The position numbers and the translations under genes are program-made. Of a stretch of DNA of 64,000 bases, positions 1 to 10,043 are shown piece after piece. Within the stretch, counting starts at the first letter, position 1. The number at the start of each line of letters is the position of its first letter. The stretch comes from Nocardioides salarius (GTDB lineage Bacteria > Actinomycetota > Actinomycetes > Propionibacteriales > Nocardioidaceae), in assembly GCF_016907435.1 (NCBI RefSeq), contig NZ_JAFBBZ010000001.1, positions 1,736,001 through 1,800,000 of the forward strand, given 5' to 3'. The notes under the pieces are model-generated. The model was not told the DNA's origin, ran no database searches, and saw only the letters and a list, made by a program, of their open reading frames with translations.

Positions 1-318
1 ATCGACAGGCTGCGGCGGTTCCGCCGTGAGGTGCTGGTGCCGGGGAACCACCGCGAGGACGCCCGCGTGGAGCTGGTCGGCGAGCTCGACGGCTGGCTCG
101 TCGAGGCGTTGGCGACGCTCAGCCCCCGCCAGCGCACGGCGCTGGCGCTGCGCTACGTCGAGGACCTCGACGTCCGCGGCATCGCGGCTCGGATGGGCTG
201 CGCCGAGGGCACCGTCAAGGCCCACCTGTCCCGCGGCACCGAGCGGCTCCAGGCCGAGCTGGCCCGCCACCGCGCCGACCCGACCCGTCCCAGCACCCAG
301 GAAGCGACCCCGCGATGA
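1..318 (+). CDS. RNA polymerase sigma-70 factor, C-terminal part (SigE/ECF-like), 5' truncated by window edge
   Basis: The reading frame is open from base 1, so the gene begins outside the window; 105 residues are visible. They contain sigma region 4: the SPRQRTALALRYVEDLDVR segment, then the helix-turn-helix MGCAEGTVKAHLSRG that would contact the -35 element. The stop overlaps the ATG of the next gene (ATGA at 315-318), so the two are probably translationally coupled. This matches the two sigma/membrane-protein pairs at the other end of the window. Region 2 is not visible, so SigE-family assignment is by resemblance to those copies. Confidence 0.85.
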   Translation: MDRLRRFRREVLVPGNHREDARVELVGELDGWLVEALATLSPRQRTALALRYVEDLDVRGIAARMGCAEGTVKAHLSRGTERLQAELARHRADPTRPSTQEATPR

Positions 319-1046
319 GCCCCACCGACCTGCACGAGACCACCGACGGGCGTGACGACGAGCTCGAGCGGGCCTACGACCGGCTGACCTCGGCACTGGC
401 GGCTCCGCTCGACCTCGGACCCGTTCTGGGCACCGCGATCACCCGTCGCCGGCGCCGACGTACGACCGTTCGCGTCGCGGGCGGCGCGCTGGCGGCCTCG
501 GTCGCGATCGGCGGGCTCGCCCTGACCACCGGGGGCAGCGAGCCCGAGCGGGCACCAGACCCGGCCGGCCAGGGCGGGACCAACACCGTGGTGGTCACCC
601 GCGACGACGGCGAGGAGCTCAGCTTCGGCCCGGTCGAGCTGAGCTGCTCGCCGGCCGGTCGACTGGGTGAGCGCCTCGACGCCTCCACCGAGGTGGTGAC
701 CGGCCCCGACGACGTGCTCCTCGAGCCGTTGCTGCACATCTCTGTCCTCGTCGACGACGTCGAGCCCGGCCGCACCTACGTGCTGCCCTTCGAGGGGAGC
801 GCGGAGAAGAAGAACGTCCGTTCCGAAGAGTGGACGTTCGTCTACTTCGCAGCCGTGCCGAGCCCCGACCCGGCACGGCAGGCCAACGAGATCGTCAGCG
901 GCGCCCCCGACTCCACCGGCTCGGTGCGCTTCGACGCAGCGACCTGCGGCGACGTCCCCTCCCTCGACGTCACGATCGACGCCGTCCTCGGCAGCGAGGT
1001 CGAGCAGCCGGCGTACCCGATCGAGGGTCGGCTGTCCCTGCCCTGA
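315..1046 (+). CDS. Membrane protein paired with the upstream sigma factor (possible anti-sigma role)
   Basis: A 243-residue protein with a charged cytoplasmic N-terminus, a run of six arginines at about residues 44-49, one transmembrane helix at about 52-71, and an extracytoplasmic domain of about 165 residues with two cysteines. Its start overlaps the sigma-factor stop (ATGA). Topology and pairing resemble sigma/membrane-regulator pairs, where a short cytoplasmic segment can hold the sigma factor. I see no zinc-binding anti-sigma HxxxCxxC motif, so the regulatory role is inference. The extracellular part matches no family I recognise. Confidence 0.7.
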   Translation: MSPTDLHETTDGRDDELERAYDRLTSALAAPLDLGPVLGTAITRRRRRRTTVRVAGGALAASVAIGGLALTTGGSEPERAPDPAGQGGTNTVVVTRDDGEELSFGPVELSCSPAGRLGERLDASTEVVTGPDDVLLEPLLHISVLVDDVEPGRTYVLPFEGSAEKKNVRSEEWTFVYFAAVPSPDPARQANEIVSGAPDSTGSVRFDAATCGDVPSLDVTIDAVLGSEVEQPAYPIEGRLSLP

Positions 1047-1061
1047 CCCCGGGCGGAGATC

Positions 1062-1140
1062 CGGGCCGGGTCGGCGAGAAGTTCGGGCCGGGTCAGTGTG
1101 AAGTTCGGGCCGGGTCGGCGGGAAGTTCGGGCCGGGTCAG
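1062..1140. repeat. 22-bp tandem direct repeat, 3.6 copies
   Basis: Three full copies start at 1062, 1084 and 1106, and a 13-bp partial copy starts at 1128. Each begins CGGGCCGGGTC and ends AAGTT, with two to four differences between copies. The array lies between the end of a plus-strand gene and the stop codon of the minus-strand methyltransferase, which it overlaps (1137-1139). Read on the minus strand each unit starts GACCCGG and contains AACTTC, which resembles the unit of the hairpin at 54179-54271. Confidence 0.85.
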
Positions 1141-2663
1141 GCGGGGGTGAGGTAGCCCTCGCGGACCAGCTCGCGCACGACCGGCAGGTAGTCCTCGCGG
1201 GTGGCGGTGGGGTCGAGGTCGAGCAGCTCGGCGAGGGCGTCGAGGATCTGGCCGACCTCGAGGTCTCCGTCGCAGGCACCGACCAGGGCGGCCACGACCG
1301 TGTCGGCGGTGCGGGCGCGGCGCAGGCCGGTCTGCTGGCGCAGCACGATGGTCTCTGGGTCCTCGGCGCCGGGTGCGCCCAGCGTCTCCTGCTGCACGTC
1401 GGGCCGGGTCACCAGCCGCGTGCCGGCGTCGACGTCGAGCCGCGCGGCGGCGCCCCACGCCGAGATCGCCGGCGCGATCGGCTGCTCGACCTCGTAGGGC
1501 CACGACAGCAGCTCGCGGGCGGGCGTGGCCGCGCGGTCCTCGCGCAGGTGCAGGTTGACCCAGCCGAAGCCGACGGCCTCGATGCGCTGCTCCTCCATCC
1601 ACGACAGCCAGGTGTCGTAGCGGCGCCGGTAGTCGGCGGTGGCCGCCGCGGTGGCCGAGCCGGTCGAGGGGTGGTGGCCGGAGTCCTTGAGCCACAGCTC
1701 GACGTACGACGCCGGGTCGAGCACCTCGCGCTGGACCACCAGCGCGTCGACGTCGTCGCGCAGCCACGCGCCGAGCCGCTCGTCCCACGGCTGGTCCTCG
1801 CTGATCACCCAGTTGGCCAGCACCTGGCACCAGCCGCCGGGGGCTAGGTGGTCGGGCGCGGTGCGCACGATGTCCTCGACGACCCGGTCGCCGGGCAGCC
1901 CGGAGTCGCGGTAGACCAGCCGCTCGCCGGTGGCCGGCGAGATCACGAACGGAGGGTTGGTGGCGATCAGGTCGAAGCGGTCACCGGCCACGGGCTCGAA
2001 GAACGACCCGTCGCGCACGTCGACGCGCTCGGCGACGTCGTTGAGCCGGGCGTTGAAGCGGGTCAGGCGCAGCGCGCGGGCGTTGACGTCGGTGGCGACC
2101 ACGCTGTCGCTGTGGCGGGCCAGGTGCAACGCCTGGACGCCGCACCCGGTGCCGAGGTCGAGCGCCCGGCCGACCGGCTCGCGACGGGTCAGCTGGGCCA
2201 GCGACGTCGAGGCCGGGCTGATGCCGAGCACGTGGTCGGCGCCGACCCGCTGCGGCGCTCCGTCGAGGCCCGGGGTCAGGTCGGAGACCACCCACAGGTG
2301 CTCGGTGACCACCCCGCCGACGCCCGCGGGCCCGGCGTGCTCGGTGGCGTAGGGCCGCACGTCGAGGCGGGCGGCGACCTCGCCGACCGACTGCTCGAGC
2401 AGGCCCTCGACGCACATCCGGTCCACCAGCCCCGGCAGGGCCGCCTCGGCCTGGCCGGCCTCGACCGGCACCTGCAGGAGGAAGAGGCGCACCAGCGTGG
2501 CCAGCGGCGACCCGCCCGCCCGCGCCGTACGCCGCAGCGCCGGGGTCGTCTCGTTGCGTGCCAGCGCGTCGTGGGCGCGCGGCCCCAGCAGCTCGGCCAC
2601 GGCGTCGTAGGTGAAGTCGGCACGGACCAGCGCGTCGCGCAGCAGGTGGGGGAGGTCGCTCAC
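1137..2663 (-). CDS. Class I SAM-dependent methyltransferase (N5-glutamine/N6-adenine type)
   Basis: A 508-residue protein. The N-terminal ~150 residues form a winged-helix-like region seen in actinobacterial methyltransferases of this size. The SAM-binding motif DLGTGCGVQALHLA is at about 169-182, an acidic loop (ATDVNARAL) follows, and the TNPPF motif is at about 235-239. NPPF is typical of enzymes that methylate planar amide or amino nitrogens such as Gln, adenine or guanine in rRNA. I chose the GTG at 2663 (VSDLPHLL); an upstream in-frame GTG at 2699 would add 12 residues lacking typical start features. The substrate cannot be told from sequence. Confidence 0.82.
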   Translation of the reverse strand: MSDLPHLLRDALVRADFTYDAVAELLGPRAHDALARNETTPALRRTARAGGSPLATLVRLFLLQVPVEAGQAEAALPGLVDRMCVEGLLEQSVGEVAARLDVRPYATEHAGPAGVGGVVTEHLWVVSDLTPGLDGAPQRVGADHVLGISPASTSLAQLTRREPVGRALDLGTGCGVQALHLARHSDSVVATDVNARALRLTRFNARLNDVAERVDVRDGSFFEPVAGDRFDLIATNPPFVISPATGERLVYRDSGLPGDRVVEDIVRTAPDHLAPGGWCQVLANWVISEDQPWDERLGAWLRDDVDALVVQREVLDPASYVELWLKDSGHHPSTGSATAAATADYRRRYDTWLSWMEEQRIEAVGFGWVNLHLREDRAATPARELLSWPYEVEQPIAPAISAWGAAARLDVDAGTRLVTRPDVQQETLGAPGAEDPETIVLRQQTGLRRARTADTVVAALVGACDGDLEVGQILDALAELLDLDPTATREDYLPVVRELVREGYLTPA

Positions 2664-2809
2664 CTGCGCGAGCCTAGTGACCGTGCCGATCGGGCACACC
2701 TTGTGCGTTCGCGGGACGGGGGCGGCGAGCGCGTTTTACGTTGCCCAGGTCACCTCCGCGACCGGTCGGGAGCCCGGGGCGCGGCGACCACCATGGGGAG
2801 GGAACCCAC

Positions 2810-4426
2810 ATGTACCGAGCCCGACGCGCCCTCGGCGCCGCTCTGACCACGACCTTGACCACCGCCCTCGTCGCCTCGGGCACGGGCCTGGCGAGCACGC
2901 CGGCCACCGCCGCGAGCCCGACGCCCGCCACCGCCGCCACCGGCACCAGCGCCGCCACCGACACGGGCCTCGTCGACGTGCTGGAGGTCCTCACCCCGGC
3001 GCGCATCCTGGGCCACCTCGAGGGTGCAGCCTCCCCCGGCACGCTGCTCGACCTCGAGCGCCCGACCTGGGACTTCCCGAACCCGCTGGGCCTGCTCACC
3101 CTCACCGAGTCGGTCCAGTGGCTGCGCGACGGCGTCGCGATCCCGGGCGCCACGGGCGACACCTACCTGCCGACCTTCGACGACGTGGGCGGCAACCTGC
3201 AGGCCGTGGTGACCGGCAGGGTGCTGGGCCTGCTGCCCGTCGAGGCCTTCACCGGCGTGGTGCAGGTCCTCTCCCCTGCCGGTGGCGGCGGTGGTGGGGG
3301 CGGCGCGGAGACCCCCGACCCGCTCGAGGTGCTCGAGGAGCCGCAGCTGACCGGCATCCCCGGCGTGGGGTCGCTGCTGCTGGTGCTCGACCCCGTGTGG
3401 AGCCTGCCGGGCGTCAGCACGACCTACCAGTGGTTCTCCGACGGCGCGGCGATCCCGGGGGCGACCGGCCAGACCTTCGTGCCCACGCTCGCCCAGGCCG
3501 GCACCACGATCCACGCGCAGGTCACCGGCCTGCTCGCCGGCCTGCCGCTGGTCAGCGTGCTGACCAACCACCTGCCCATCCCCGACGCCCCGGCCCAGGA
3601 GCTGGGCTCGACGTCGCAGCCCGCGCTCTCGGGCACCCCGAAGGTCGGCAGGGCCCTCACCGTCGGCGACCCCGCCTGGAACACCGACGGCGTCGAGCAG
3701 ACCTACCAGTGGCGGCGGGACGGCGACCCGATCACCGGCGCCACCACCGCCAGCCACCTGCTGACCCCCGCCGACCTGGGTCGCGTGATCAGCGTGACCG
3801 TGACCGGCACCAAGGAGGGCTGGACCAGCGCCACCGTCGACAGCGCCACGCTCACCGCCACCCTCGGCGACGCGATCGTCGCCACCGTGCAGCCGCGGGT
3901 CACCGGCACCCCCGCGCTGGGCCGGACCCTCACCGCCACGCCCGGCACCTGGGGCACCGGGGAGACGCCCACGTTCGGCCACCAGTGGCTGCGCGACGGC
4001 GGGCCGATCAGCGGTGCCACCGAGGCGTCGTACGTCGTGACGCCCGCCGACCTGGGCCGCGAGCTGTCGCTGCGGCTGACCGCGACCCGCACCGCCTACG
4101 CCCCGGGCGTGTTCACCACCGCCGGCCTCCCGGTCGCGAAGGCGGCCACGAGCACCACCGCGAGGGCCGCGAAGAAGAAGATCCGCCAGGGCCGGGCGGC
4201 GGTCCTGCGGATCACCGTCGACGCCGGCGCCGCCAGCCCCGACGGCAAGGTCCGCATCGACGAGGGCTCCAAGCGCCTCCGGGTCGTCAAGATCGCGAAG
4301 GGCACCAAGAAGGTCCGCATCGCCAAGCTCAAGCGCGGCAAGCACGTGCTGCGGGTGCGCTACCTCGGCTCCACGAGCACCGAGGCGTCGAAGGCCAGGA
4401 AGGTCGTCGTGCGGGTGCGCCGCTGA
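2810..4426 (+). CDS. Secreted protein with repeated Ig-like domains
   Basis: A 538-residue protein starting at an ATG with an upstream GGGGAGGGA ribosome-binding site. A signal peptide ends near the alanine/threonine-rich stretch at residues 25-45. Four modules follow, each carrying a YQW or HQWLRDG strand, an I.GAT turn and a YVVTPADLGR-like strand; this is the Ig-like repeat common in secreted actinobacterial proteins. A Gly-rich linker (seven glycines) separates modules 1 and 2. The C-terminal ~100 residues are very basic, with many KK and RVVK pairs, and resemble a terminal Ig/Big domain. No enzymatic motif or LPXTG anchor is seen, so it is probably a wall-associated or adhesive protein. 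Confidence 0.75.
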   Translation: MYRARRALGAALTTTLTTALVASGTGLASTPATAASPTPATAATGTSAATDTGLVDVLEVLTPARILGHLEGAASPGTLLDLERPTWDFPNPLGLLTLTESVQWLRDGVAIPGATGDTYLPTFDDVGGNLQAVVTGRVLGLLPVEAFTGVVQVLSPAGGGGGGGGAETPDPLEVLEEPQLTGIPGVGSLLLVLDPVWSLPGVSTTYQWFSDGAAIPGATGQTFVPTLAQAGTTIHAQVTGLLAGLPLVSVLTNHLPIPDAPAQELGSTSQPALSGTPKVGRALTVGDPAWNTDGVEQTYQWRRDGDPITGATTASHLLTPADLGRVISVTVTGTKEGWTSATVDSATLTATLGDAIVATVQPRVTGTPALGRTLTATPGTWGTGETPTFGHQWLRDGGPISGATEASYVVTPADLGRELSLRLTATRTAYAPGVFTTAGLPVAKAATSTTARAAKKKIRQGRAAVLRITVDAGAASPDGKVRIDEGSKRLRVVKIAKGTKKVRIAKLKRGKHVLRVRYLGSTSTEASKARKVVVRVRR

Positions 4427-4450
4427 CCGGCCCCGCACCCCGCTGCACAG

Positions 4451-4489
4451 CACGAGGCCCCCGCCCGGAGTCCGGACGGGGGCCTCGTG
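4451..4489. terminator. Bidirectional rho-independent-like terminator
   Basis: A perfect 13-bp inverted repeat (CACGAGGCCCCCG and its complement) with a 13-base loop sits between two convergent genes. There is no clear U-tract, as is common in high-GC actinobacteria. Confidence 0.75.
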
Positions 4490-4497
4490 GTGTCACC

Positions 4498-6816
4498 TCA
4501 GGCCGTGGACGGCCCGGTCGAGCCGGAGGACCCGGGCGACGACGGGCCGGCCGGGGCCGGCTGGTCGTCGCCGATGACCGTCGAGCGCTGCTTGGAGACA
4601 TAGACCGCGCCCGCGATCACCGCGGTCGCGACCAGCGCGATCGAGATGCGCAGCACGTCGTTCTCGCCCTCGCCGTAGGACATCTCGACGATGGCGGCCA
4701 CGATCAGCAGCGAGACCAGGTTCATCACCTTGAGCAGCGGGTTGATGGCCGGCCCGGCGGTGTCCTTGAAGGGGTCGCCGACGGTGTCACCGATGACCGT
4801 CGCCTCGTGGGCCGGCGAGCCCTTGCCACCGTGGTGGCCGTCCTCGACCAGCTTCTTGGCGTTGTCCCAGGCCCCACCGGCGTTGGCCAGGAAGACCGCC
4901 ATCAGGGTGCCGGTGGCGATCGCACCGGCCAGGAAGCCGGCCAGCGGGGCCACACCGAGGCCGAAGCCGACCGCGATCGGCGCCAGGATCGCCAGGATGC
5001 CCGGCGTCGCCAGCTCGCGCAGCGAGTCCTTGGTGACGATGTCGACGACCTTGCCGTACTCGGGACGACCGGTGCCCTCCATGATCCCGGGGATCTCGCG
5101 GAACTGGCGGCGCACCTCGTAGACCACCGCGCCCGCCGCCCGGCCCACGGCGTTGATCGCCAGGCCCGAGAAGAGGAAGACCACGCCGGCGCCGAGGAGC
5201 GCACCGACCAGGACCTTGGCGTCGAAGACCCAGAAGCCCTCGTAGAACGGCGCGATGTCGGCCTCGCTGGCGACCTCGGTGAACTTCTCGAAGGCGTCCT
5301 GCGTGTACGACGCGAACAGTGCGCTGGCGGCCAGCACGGCCGTGGCGATCGCGATGCCCTTGGTGATGGCCTTGGTGGTGTTGCCGACCGCGTCGAGCTC
5401 GGTGAGGATCTGCGCGCCCTCCGGGCTGACGTCGCCGGACATCTCCGCGATGCCCTGGGCGTTGTCGGAGACCGGGCCGAAGGTGTCCATCGCGACGATG
5501 ACGCCGACGGTCGTGAGCAGGCCGCAGCCGGCCAGCGCGACGGCGAACAGCGCCACCTCGCCGCCGATCAGCGCGGCACCGAAGACGGCCGCGCCGATGA
5601 CGAAGGCGGTGTAGACCGCCGACTCGAAGCCGACGGCCAGGCCGGAGAGGATCACGGTCGCCGCGCCGGTCAGGGAGGTCTTGCCGACGTCCTGGACCGG
5701 GCGGTGCTCGGTGCCGGTGTAGTAGCCGGTCAACGAGAGGATGGCGGCGGCCAGCACGATGCCGATCACCACCGACAGCGAGGCGAAGACCGGCGGGCTG
5801 ACCGCGGCCTCCACCCCGACCCCGAGCTCGGACCACTCGCCGGGCAGGTAGACGAACGACAGCAGCACCGAGCCGACGGCACCGATGGCCGCGGAGATGT
5901 AGAACGCCCGGTTGATCGTGGTCAGGCCGCTCTCGCCGGCCCGCGGCTGGCACAGGTAGACGCCGGCCACCGCGGTCAGGGCGCCGATGGCGGGGATCAG
6001 CAGCGGGTAGACCAGGCCCTTGTCGCCGAAGGCCTGCGAGCCGAGGATCAGCGCCGCGACCAGGGTGACGGCGTAGGACTCGAAGAGGTCGGCGGCCATG
6101 CCGGCGCAGTCGCCGACGTTGTCGCCGACGTTGTCGGCGATGGTGGCGGCGTTGCGCGGGTCGTCCTCGGGGATGTTGTTCTCGACCTTGCCGACCAGGT
6201 CGGCGCCCACGTCGGCGGCCTTGGTGAAGATGCCGCCGCCGACCCGCATGAACATCGCCAGCAGGGCGGCGCCGAAGCCGAAGCCCTCGAGCACCTTGGG
6301 TGCGTCGTCCTGGAAGAAGATCACCACGAGGCTCGCGCCCAGCAGGCCCAGGCCGACCGTCAGCATGCCGACGGTGGCGCCGGTGCGGAAGCCGATGTGC
6401 ATCGCGGGGTCGCGCCCCTGCGACTCGGCCGCCGCGGCCACGCGCAGGTTGGCCTGCACCGCGAGGTTCATGCCGAGGTAGCCCACGGCCGCCGAGAAGC
6501 CGGCGCCGCCCAGGAAGGCCACGGAGCGGAAGATCCGCACCACGGCGTCGTCGGCCGGCAGCAGCAGCAGCGCGAAGAACGCGATGCCCGCGAAGATGGC
6601 GAGGGTGCGGAACTGGCGGGTCAGGTAGGCGGTGGCTCCTTCCTGGACCGCTCGGGCGATGGTCTTCATGTTGTCGGTGCCCTCAGCGGCGGAGAGGACC
6701 TCTTGCCTGAACATCGCTGCCATCGCGAGCGCGCCGAGCGCGATCAGTGCGACGACGATGACCAGGACGAGGTCCCCACCGGTGACGGACACGACAGCGG
6801 GAACGAACCCCGTCAT
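4498..6816 (-). CDS. hppA: K(+)-independent proton-translocating membrane pyrophosphatase
   Basis: A 772-residue integral membrane protein with about 16 hydrophobic helices, the usual length for the family. It couples hydrolysis of pyrophosphate to proton pumping across the cytoplasmic membrane. The catalytic loop DVGADLVGKVE is at about residues 190-200, followed by the acidic DDPRNAATIADNVGDNVGD motif; the C-terminal GDTVGDPFKDTAGPAINPL loop is present. The diagnostic GNTTKA motif has lysine where K+-dependent enzymes have alanine, which marks the K+-independent subclass. The ATG at 6816 precedes a normal hydrophobic first helix. The gene stands alone, with a terminator downstream and a CRP-like site upstream. 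Confidence 0.97.
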   Translation of the reverse strand: MTGFVPAVVSVTGGDLVLVIVVALIALGALAMAAMFRQEVLSAAEGTDNMKTIARAVQEGATAYLTRQFRTLAIFAGIAFFALLLLPADDAVVRIFRSVAFLGGAGFSAAVGYLGMNLAVQANLRVAAAAESQGRDPAMHIGFRTGATVGMLTVGLGLLGASLVVIFFQDDAPKVLEGFGFGAALLAMFMRVGGGIFTKAADVGADLVGKVENNIPEDDPRNAATIADNVGDNVGDCAGMAADLFESYAVTLVAALILGSQAFGDKGLVYPLLIPAIGALTAVAGVYLCQPRAGESGLTTINRAFYISAAIGAVGSVLLSFVYLPGEWSELGVGVEAAVSPPVFASLSVVIGIVLAAAILSLTGYYTGTEHRPVQDVGKTSLTGAATVILSGLAVGFESAVYTAFVIGAAVFGAALIGGEVALFAVALAGCGLLTTVGVIVAMDTFGPVSDNAQGIAEMSGDVSPEGAQILTELDAVGNTTKAITKGIAIATAVLAASALFASYTQDAFEKFTEVASEADIAPFYEGFWVFDAKVLVGALLGAGVVFLFSGLAINAVGRAAGAVVYEVRRQFREIPGIMEGTGRPEYGKVVDIVTKDSLRELATPGILAILAPIAVGFGLGVAPLAGFLAGAIATGTLMAVFLANAGGAWDNAKKLVEDGHHGGKGSPAHEATVIGDTVGDPFKDTAGPAINPLLKVMNLVSLLIVAAIVEMSYGEGENDVLRISIALVATAVIAGAVYVSKQRSTVIGDDQPAPAGPSSPGSSGSTGPSTA

Positions 6817-6925
6817 CTGCTGCCTCCTGCGACTCGGTCGAGCGGGCCGGGATCACCAGATGTGACCCAGGTCTCACGGAACGAGGCGAACTCTACGCAG
6901 ACCCGACCCCCCGAGGGCACGCCGA

Positions 6926-6941
6926 TGTGACCTGCGCCACA
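6926..6941. promoter_or_regulatory. CRP/GlxR-like binding site
   Basis: TGTGACCTGCGCCACA matches TGTGA-N6-TCACA at nine of ten conserved positions. It lies about 110 bp upstream of hppA, in a 264-bp interval otherwise free of genes. A crp gene is encoded in this window. Regulation of hppA by CRP is inference from the site alone. Confidence 0.45.
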
Positions 6942-7080
6942 GCGAGTCGACCAGACCGGTCACCCGCGTACGGGCCGGGGCACGGGCACCACGCGGGCAC
7001 CGGGGGCCCGCTCCCTGCGCGGTCGCGGATCCGGCGGCGGCGCTACGGACGGCTGCGCGCCCGGGGCGGAGAGAGTCGGC

Positions 7081-7419
7081 TCAGCCGCCCGCTAGCGCGG
7101 CGTCGGCCGACTCGTGGATGACGAAGACCTTGGCGAGGCCGGTGATCCGGAAGATCTTCAGCAGCCGGTCCTGGGTGCAGACCAGCTCGAGCGACCCGTC
7201 GTGGGCGCGGACCTTCTTCAGCCCGCCGACCAGCACGCCCAACCCGGTGGAGTCGAGGAACTCGACGGCCTCCATGTCGACGACGATGTCGTAGACGCCG
7301 GCAGCGACCAGCTCGGTGATCTTGTCGCGCAGCTTGGGAGCGGTGTAGACGTCGATCTCCCCGCCGACCGCAACGATGGTCTTGCCATCGGCATCGCGTG
7401 TGGCAAGGGTGAGGTCCAC
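7081..7419 (-). CDS. STAS-domain anti-sigma factor antagonist (RsbV/SpoIIAA type)
   Basis: A 112-residue single-domain protein. The STAS fold is complete: strand [20 protein letters not shown] near residues 15-34, then the phosphorylation loop [18 protein letters not shown] near 55-72, whose serine in DSTGLG is the residue modified by the partner anti-sigma kinase. The GTG start at 7419 has a good AGGGAG site seven bases upstream; longer in-frame starts run into intergenic sequence. No anti-sigma kinase or SigB-like gene is next to it, so its partner lies elsewhere. Confidence 0.93.
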   Translation of the reverse strand: MDLTLATRDADGKTIVAVGGEIDVYTAPKLRDKITELVAAGVYDIVVDMEAVEFLDSTGLGVLVGGLKKVRAHDGSLELVCTQDRLLKIFRITGLAKVFVIHESADAALAGG

Positions 7420-7652
7420 GTCGTAACTCCCTGTCAGCTGCGGTGTCGCCCGGAGGCGGCGGGACGCCCCCGGTCCCGAGCACTTGATCAGCCATATGAA
7501 ACCACGTGCGCCAGCCGGGTGCACACCAACGTAAAGAGGGCGTCCCACATCGTGTCGCGGTCCCCGCGGCCGGCAGGGCCTCGATCGACCCCCTGGCGGC
7601 ACCCGGAACCGGCGCCCGGCGCGGCCCTGTCGGTGCCGTTTGCGACCATCGG

Positions 7653-10034
7653 GTGGTGCCCACCGACGCTCCCGACACCGCGGCCACCACCTCCCGTGGC
7701 GGGGCCCCCGCCGGCGTCGGCGACGCGGTGGAGCGGCTGGCCGCGCTGCCCTCGCGGCAGGGCCGGTTGACGCACCTGGAGCGGCTCCCGGCCCGATCGG
7801 GGCGTCCGGCGCCGTGGCCGGCCTGGGCCGACCCCGGGGTCGTCGCGGCCCTCGGGCGGCGCGGGGTGGCGCAGCCGTGGGAGCACCAGGTCGAGGCCGC
7901 GGAGGCGGCGTACGCCGGGCAGCACGTGGTGGTCTCGACCGGCACCGCCTCGGGCAAGTCGCTGGCCTTCCAGCTGCCCGCGCTGACCACCCTTCTGGGT
8001 GCCCGCGGGCGACGCGGCCAGCGCGGCGCCACGACGCTCTACCTGGCACCGACCAAGGCCCTGGCCCAGGACCAGCTGGCCTCGTTGCGGGGCCTCGACC
8101 TGGGCCTGCGGGCGACCACCCACGACGGCGACTCGGGGCGCGACCAGCGCGACTGGGCGCGCGACCACGCCGAGTACGTGCTGACCAACCCCGACATGCT
8201 GCACCGCAGCCTGCTGCCCGGCCACGAGCACTGGCACCACTTCTGGCGCACCCTGCGCTACGTGGTCGTCGACGAGTGCCACCACTACCGCGGCGTGTTC
8301 GGCGCCCACGTCGCGCAGGTGCTGCGCCGGCTGCGGCGGGTCTGCGCCGCGCACGGCTCGTCGCCGACCTTCGTGCTGGCCTCCGCGACGGTCGCGGAGC
8401 CGGCGACCACCGCCGCGCGGCTCACGGGGCTGCCCGTGCACGCCGTCACCGACGACGCCTCGCCACGCGGCTCGGTGGCGCTGGGCCTGTGGGAGCCGCC
8501 CCTGACGTCGTACGCCGGCGAGAACGGCGCGCCCGTGCGTCGCGCGGCGTCGTCGGAGACCGCCGACCTGCTGACCGACCTGGTCGTCGAGGGCGTGCGC
8601 ACCCTGGCCTTCGTGCGCTCGCGGCGCGGCGCCGAGCAGGTGGCGATGACCGCGGCGGCGCTGCTGGCGGAGGTGGACCCGGCGCTGGCCGGGCGGGTCG
8701 CGTCGTACCGCGGCGGCTACCTGCCCGAGGAGCGGCGCGCGATCGAGCAGCAGCTGCGCGCCGGCGACCTGCTGGGCCTGGCCGCCACCAACGCGCTCGA
8801 GCTCGGCATCGACGTCAGCGGCCTCGACGCGGTGCTGATGGCGGGCTTCCCCGGCACCCGGGCGGCCCTGTGGCAGCAGGTCGGCCGCGCCGGGCGCGGC
8901 GCACGCGACGCCTCGGCGGTGCTGGTGGCGCGCGACGACCCGCTCGACACCTACCTGGTGCACCACCCCGAGGCGCTCTTCGGGCGACCGGTCGAGGCGA
9001 GCGTCTTCGACGAGTCGAACCCCTACGTGCTGGGGCCCCACCTGTGCGCCGCGGCCCAGGAGCAGGCGCTGACCGAGGCCGACCTGCCGCTCTTCGGTCC
9101 GACCGCGCGAGGCGTCGTCGACCAGCTGGTGGCGGCCGGGCTGCTGCGCCGGCGCTCCCACGGCTGGTTCTGGACCGACCGTCGGCGCGCCGCCGACCTG
9201 GCCGACATCCGCTCCGCGGGCGGACGACCGGTGCAGCTGGTCGAGGCCGGCACGGGGCGGGTGGTCGGCACCGTCGACGCCGGCAGCGCCCACGGCACCG
9301 CCCACCCCGGCGCGGTCTACCTGCACCGGGGCGAGACCTACCTGGTCACGTCGCTGGACCTCGAGGAGTCGGTGGCCGTCATCGAGCGCGCGGAGCCCGA
9401 CCACACCACCTCGGCGCGCGAGGTCACCGACATCAGCGTCGTCGCCGAGCGCGAGCACACCGACTGGGGCCGGTGCCGGCTCTCGCTGGGCGAGGTGGCC
9501 GTGAGCCACCAGGTCGTCTCCTACCTGCTGCGCCGCCAGCCCGGGGGCGAGGTCGTCGGGGAGGAGCCCCTGGACCTGCCCGAGCGCACGCTGCGCACCA
9601 CCGCGGTGTGGTGGAGCGTGCCCGACGACGTGCTCGAGGACGCCGGGCTCGACCCCGGCGACCTGCCGGGGGCCGCGCACGCGGCCGAGCACTGCTCGAT
9701 CGGGCTGCTGCCGCTCTTCGCGACCTGCGACCGGTGGGACATCGGAGGGGTCTCCACCGCGCGGCACCCCGACACCGGGGTGCTGACGGTCTTCGTGCAC
9801 GACGGCCACCCGGGCGGGGCCGGCTTCGCCGAGCGCGGCTACCGCACCGCCCACGCCTGGCTCACCGCGACCCGCGAGGCGATCGTCTCGTGCGAGTGCG
9901 AGGCCGGCTGCCCCTCCTGCATCCAGTCGCCCAAGTGCGGCAACCAGAACAACCCCCTCGACAAGGCCGGAGCGGCACGGCTGCTCGAGGTGCTGCTCGC
10001 CGGGGCGCAGGAGCGCGCCGGGGCGATGGCCTAG
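7653..10034 (+). CDS. DEAD/DEAH-box helicase with DUF1998 domain (MrfA/YprA-like DNA repair helicase)
   Basis: About 793 residues. Walker [10 protein letters not shown], motif II DECH (in [11 protein letters not shown]), motif III ASATV and motif [13 protein letters not shown] give a complete SF2 core. The C-terminal region has the DUF1998 zinc-binding pattern [20 protein letters not shown] (Cys-x-Cys-x3-Cys-x2-Cys followed by another Cys). In Bacillus MrfA this architecture belongs to a mitomycin-repair 3'-5' helicase. Two adjacent GTG codons (7653, 7656) are the likely start; upstream in-frame sequence is low-complexity. In many actinobacteria this gene sits beside the Tad locus, as here. 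Confidence 0.92.
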   Translation: MVPTDAPDTAATTSRGGAPAGVGDAVERLAALPSRQGRLTHLERLPARSGRPAPWPAWADPGVVAALGRRGVAQPWEHQVEAAEAAYAGQHVVVSTGTASGKSLAFQLPALTTLLGARGRRGQRGATTLYLAPTKALAQDQLASLRGLDLGLRATTHDGDSGRDQRDWARDHAEYVLTNPDMLHRSLLPGHEHWHHFWRTLRYVVVDECHHYRGVFGAHVAQVLRRLRRVCAAHGSSPTFVLASATVAEPATTAARLTGLPVHAVTDDASPRGSVALGLWEPPLTSYAGENGAPVRRAASSETADLLTDLVVEGVRTLAFVRSRRGAEQVAMTAAALLAEVDPALAGRVASYRGGYLPEERRAIEQQLRAGDLLGLAATNALELGIDVSGLDAVLMAGFPGTRAALWQQVGRAGRGARDASAVLVARDDPLDTYLVHHPEALFGRPVEASVFDESNPYVLGPHLCAAAQEQALTEADLPLFGPTARGVVDQLVAAGLLRRRSHGWFWTDRRRAADLADIRSAGGRPVQLVEAGTGRVVGTVDAGSAHGTAHPGAVYLHRGETYLVTSLDLEESVAVIERAEPDHTTSAREVTDISVVAEREHTDWGRCRLSLGEVAVSHQVVSYLLRRQPGGEVVGEEPLDLPERTLRTTAVWWSVPDDVLEDAGLDPGDLPGAAHAAEHCSIGLLPLFATCDRWDIGGVSTARHPDTGVLTVFVHDGHPGGAGFAERGYRTAHAWLTATREAIVSCECEAGCPSCIQSPKCGNQNNPLDKAGAARLLEVLLAGAQERAGAMA

Positions 10035-10043
10035 TCTCCGGGG

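Noticed and set aside
6860..6880. Second CRP site TGTGACCCAGGTCTCACG
   Set aside because: The half-sites are eight bases apart rather than six.
2611..6930. A 1439-codon open frame on the plus strand
   Set aside because: It runs antisense to the H+-pyrophosphatase and through the Ig-like gene out of frame; composition is Arg/Gly/Asp-biased low complexity, as expected for a shadow frame in GC-rich DNA.
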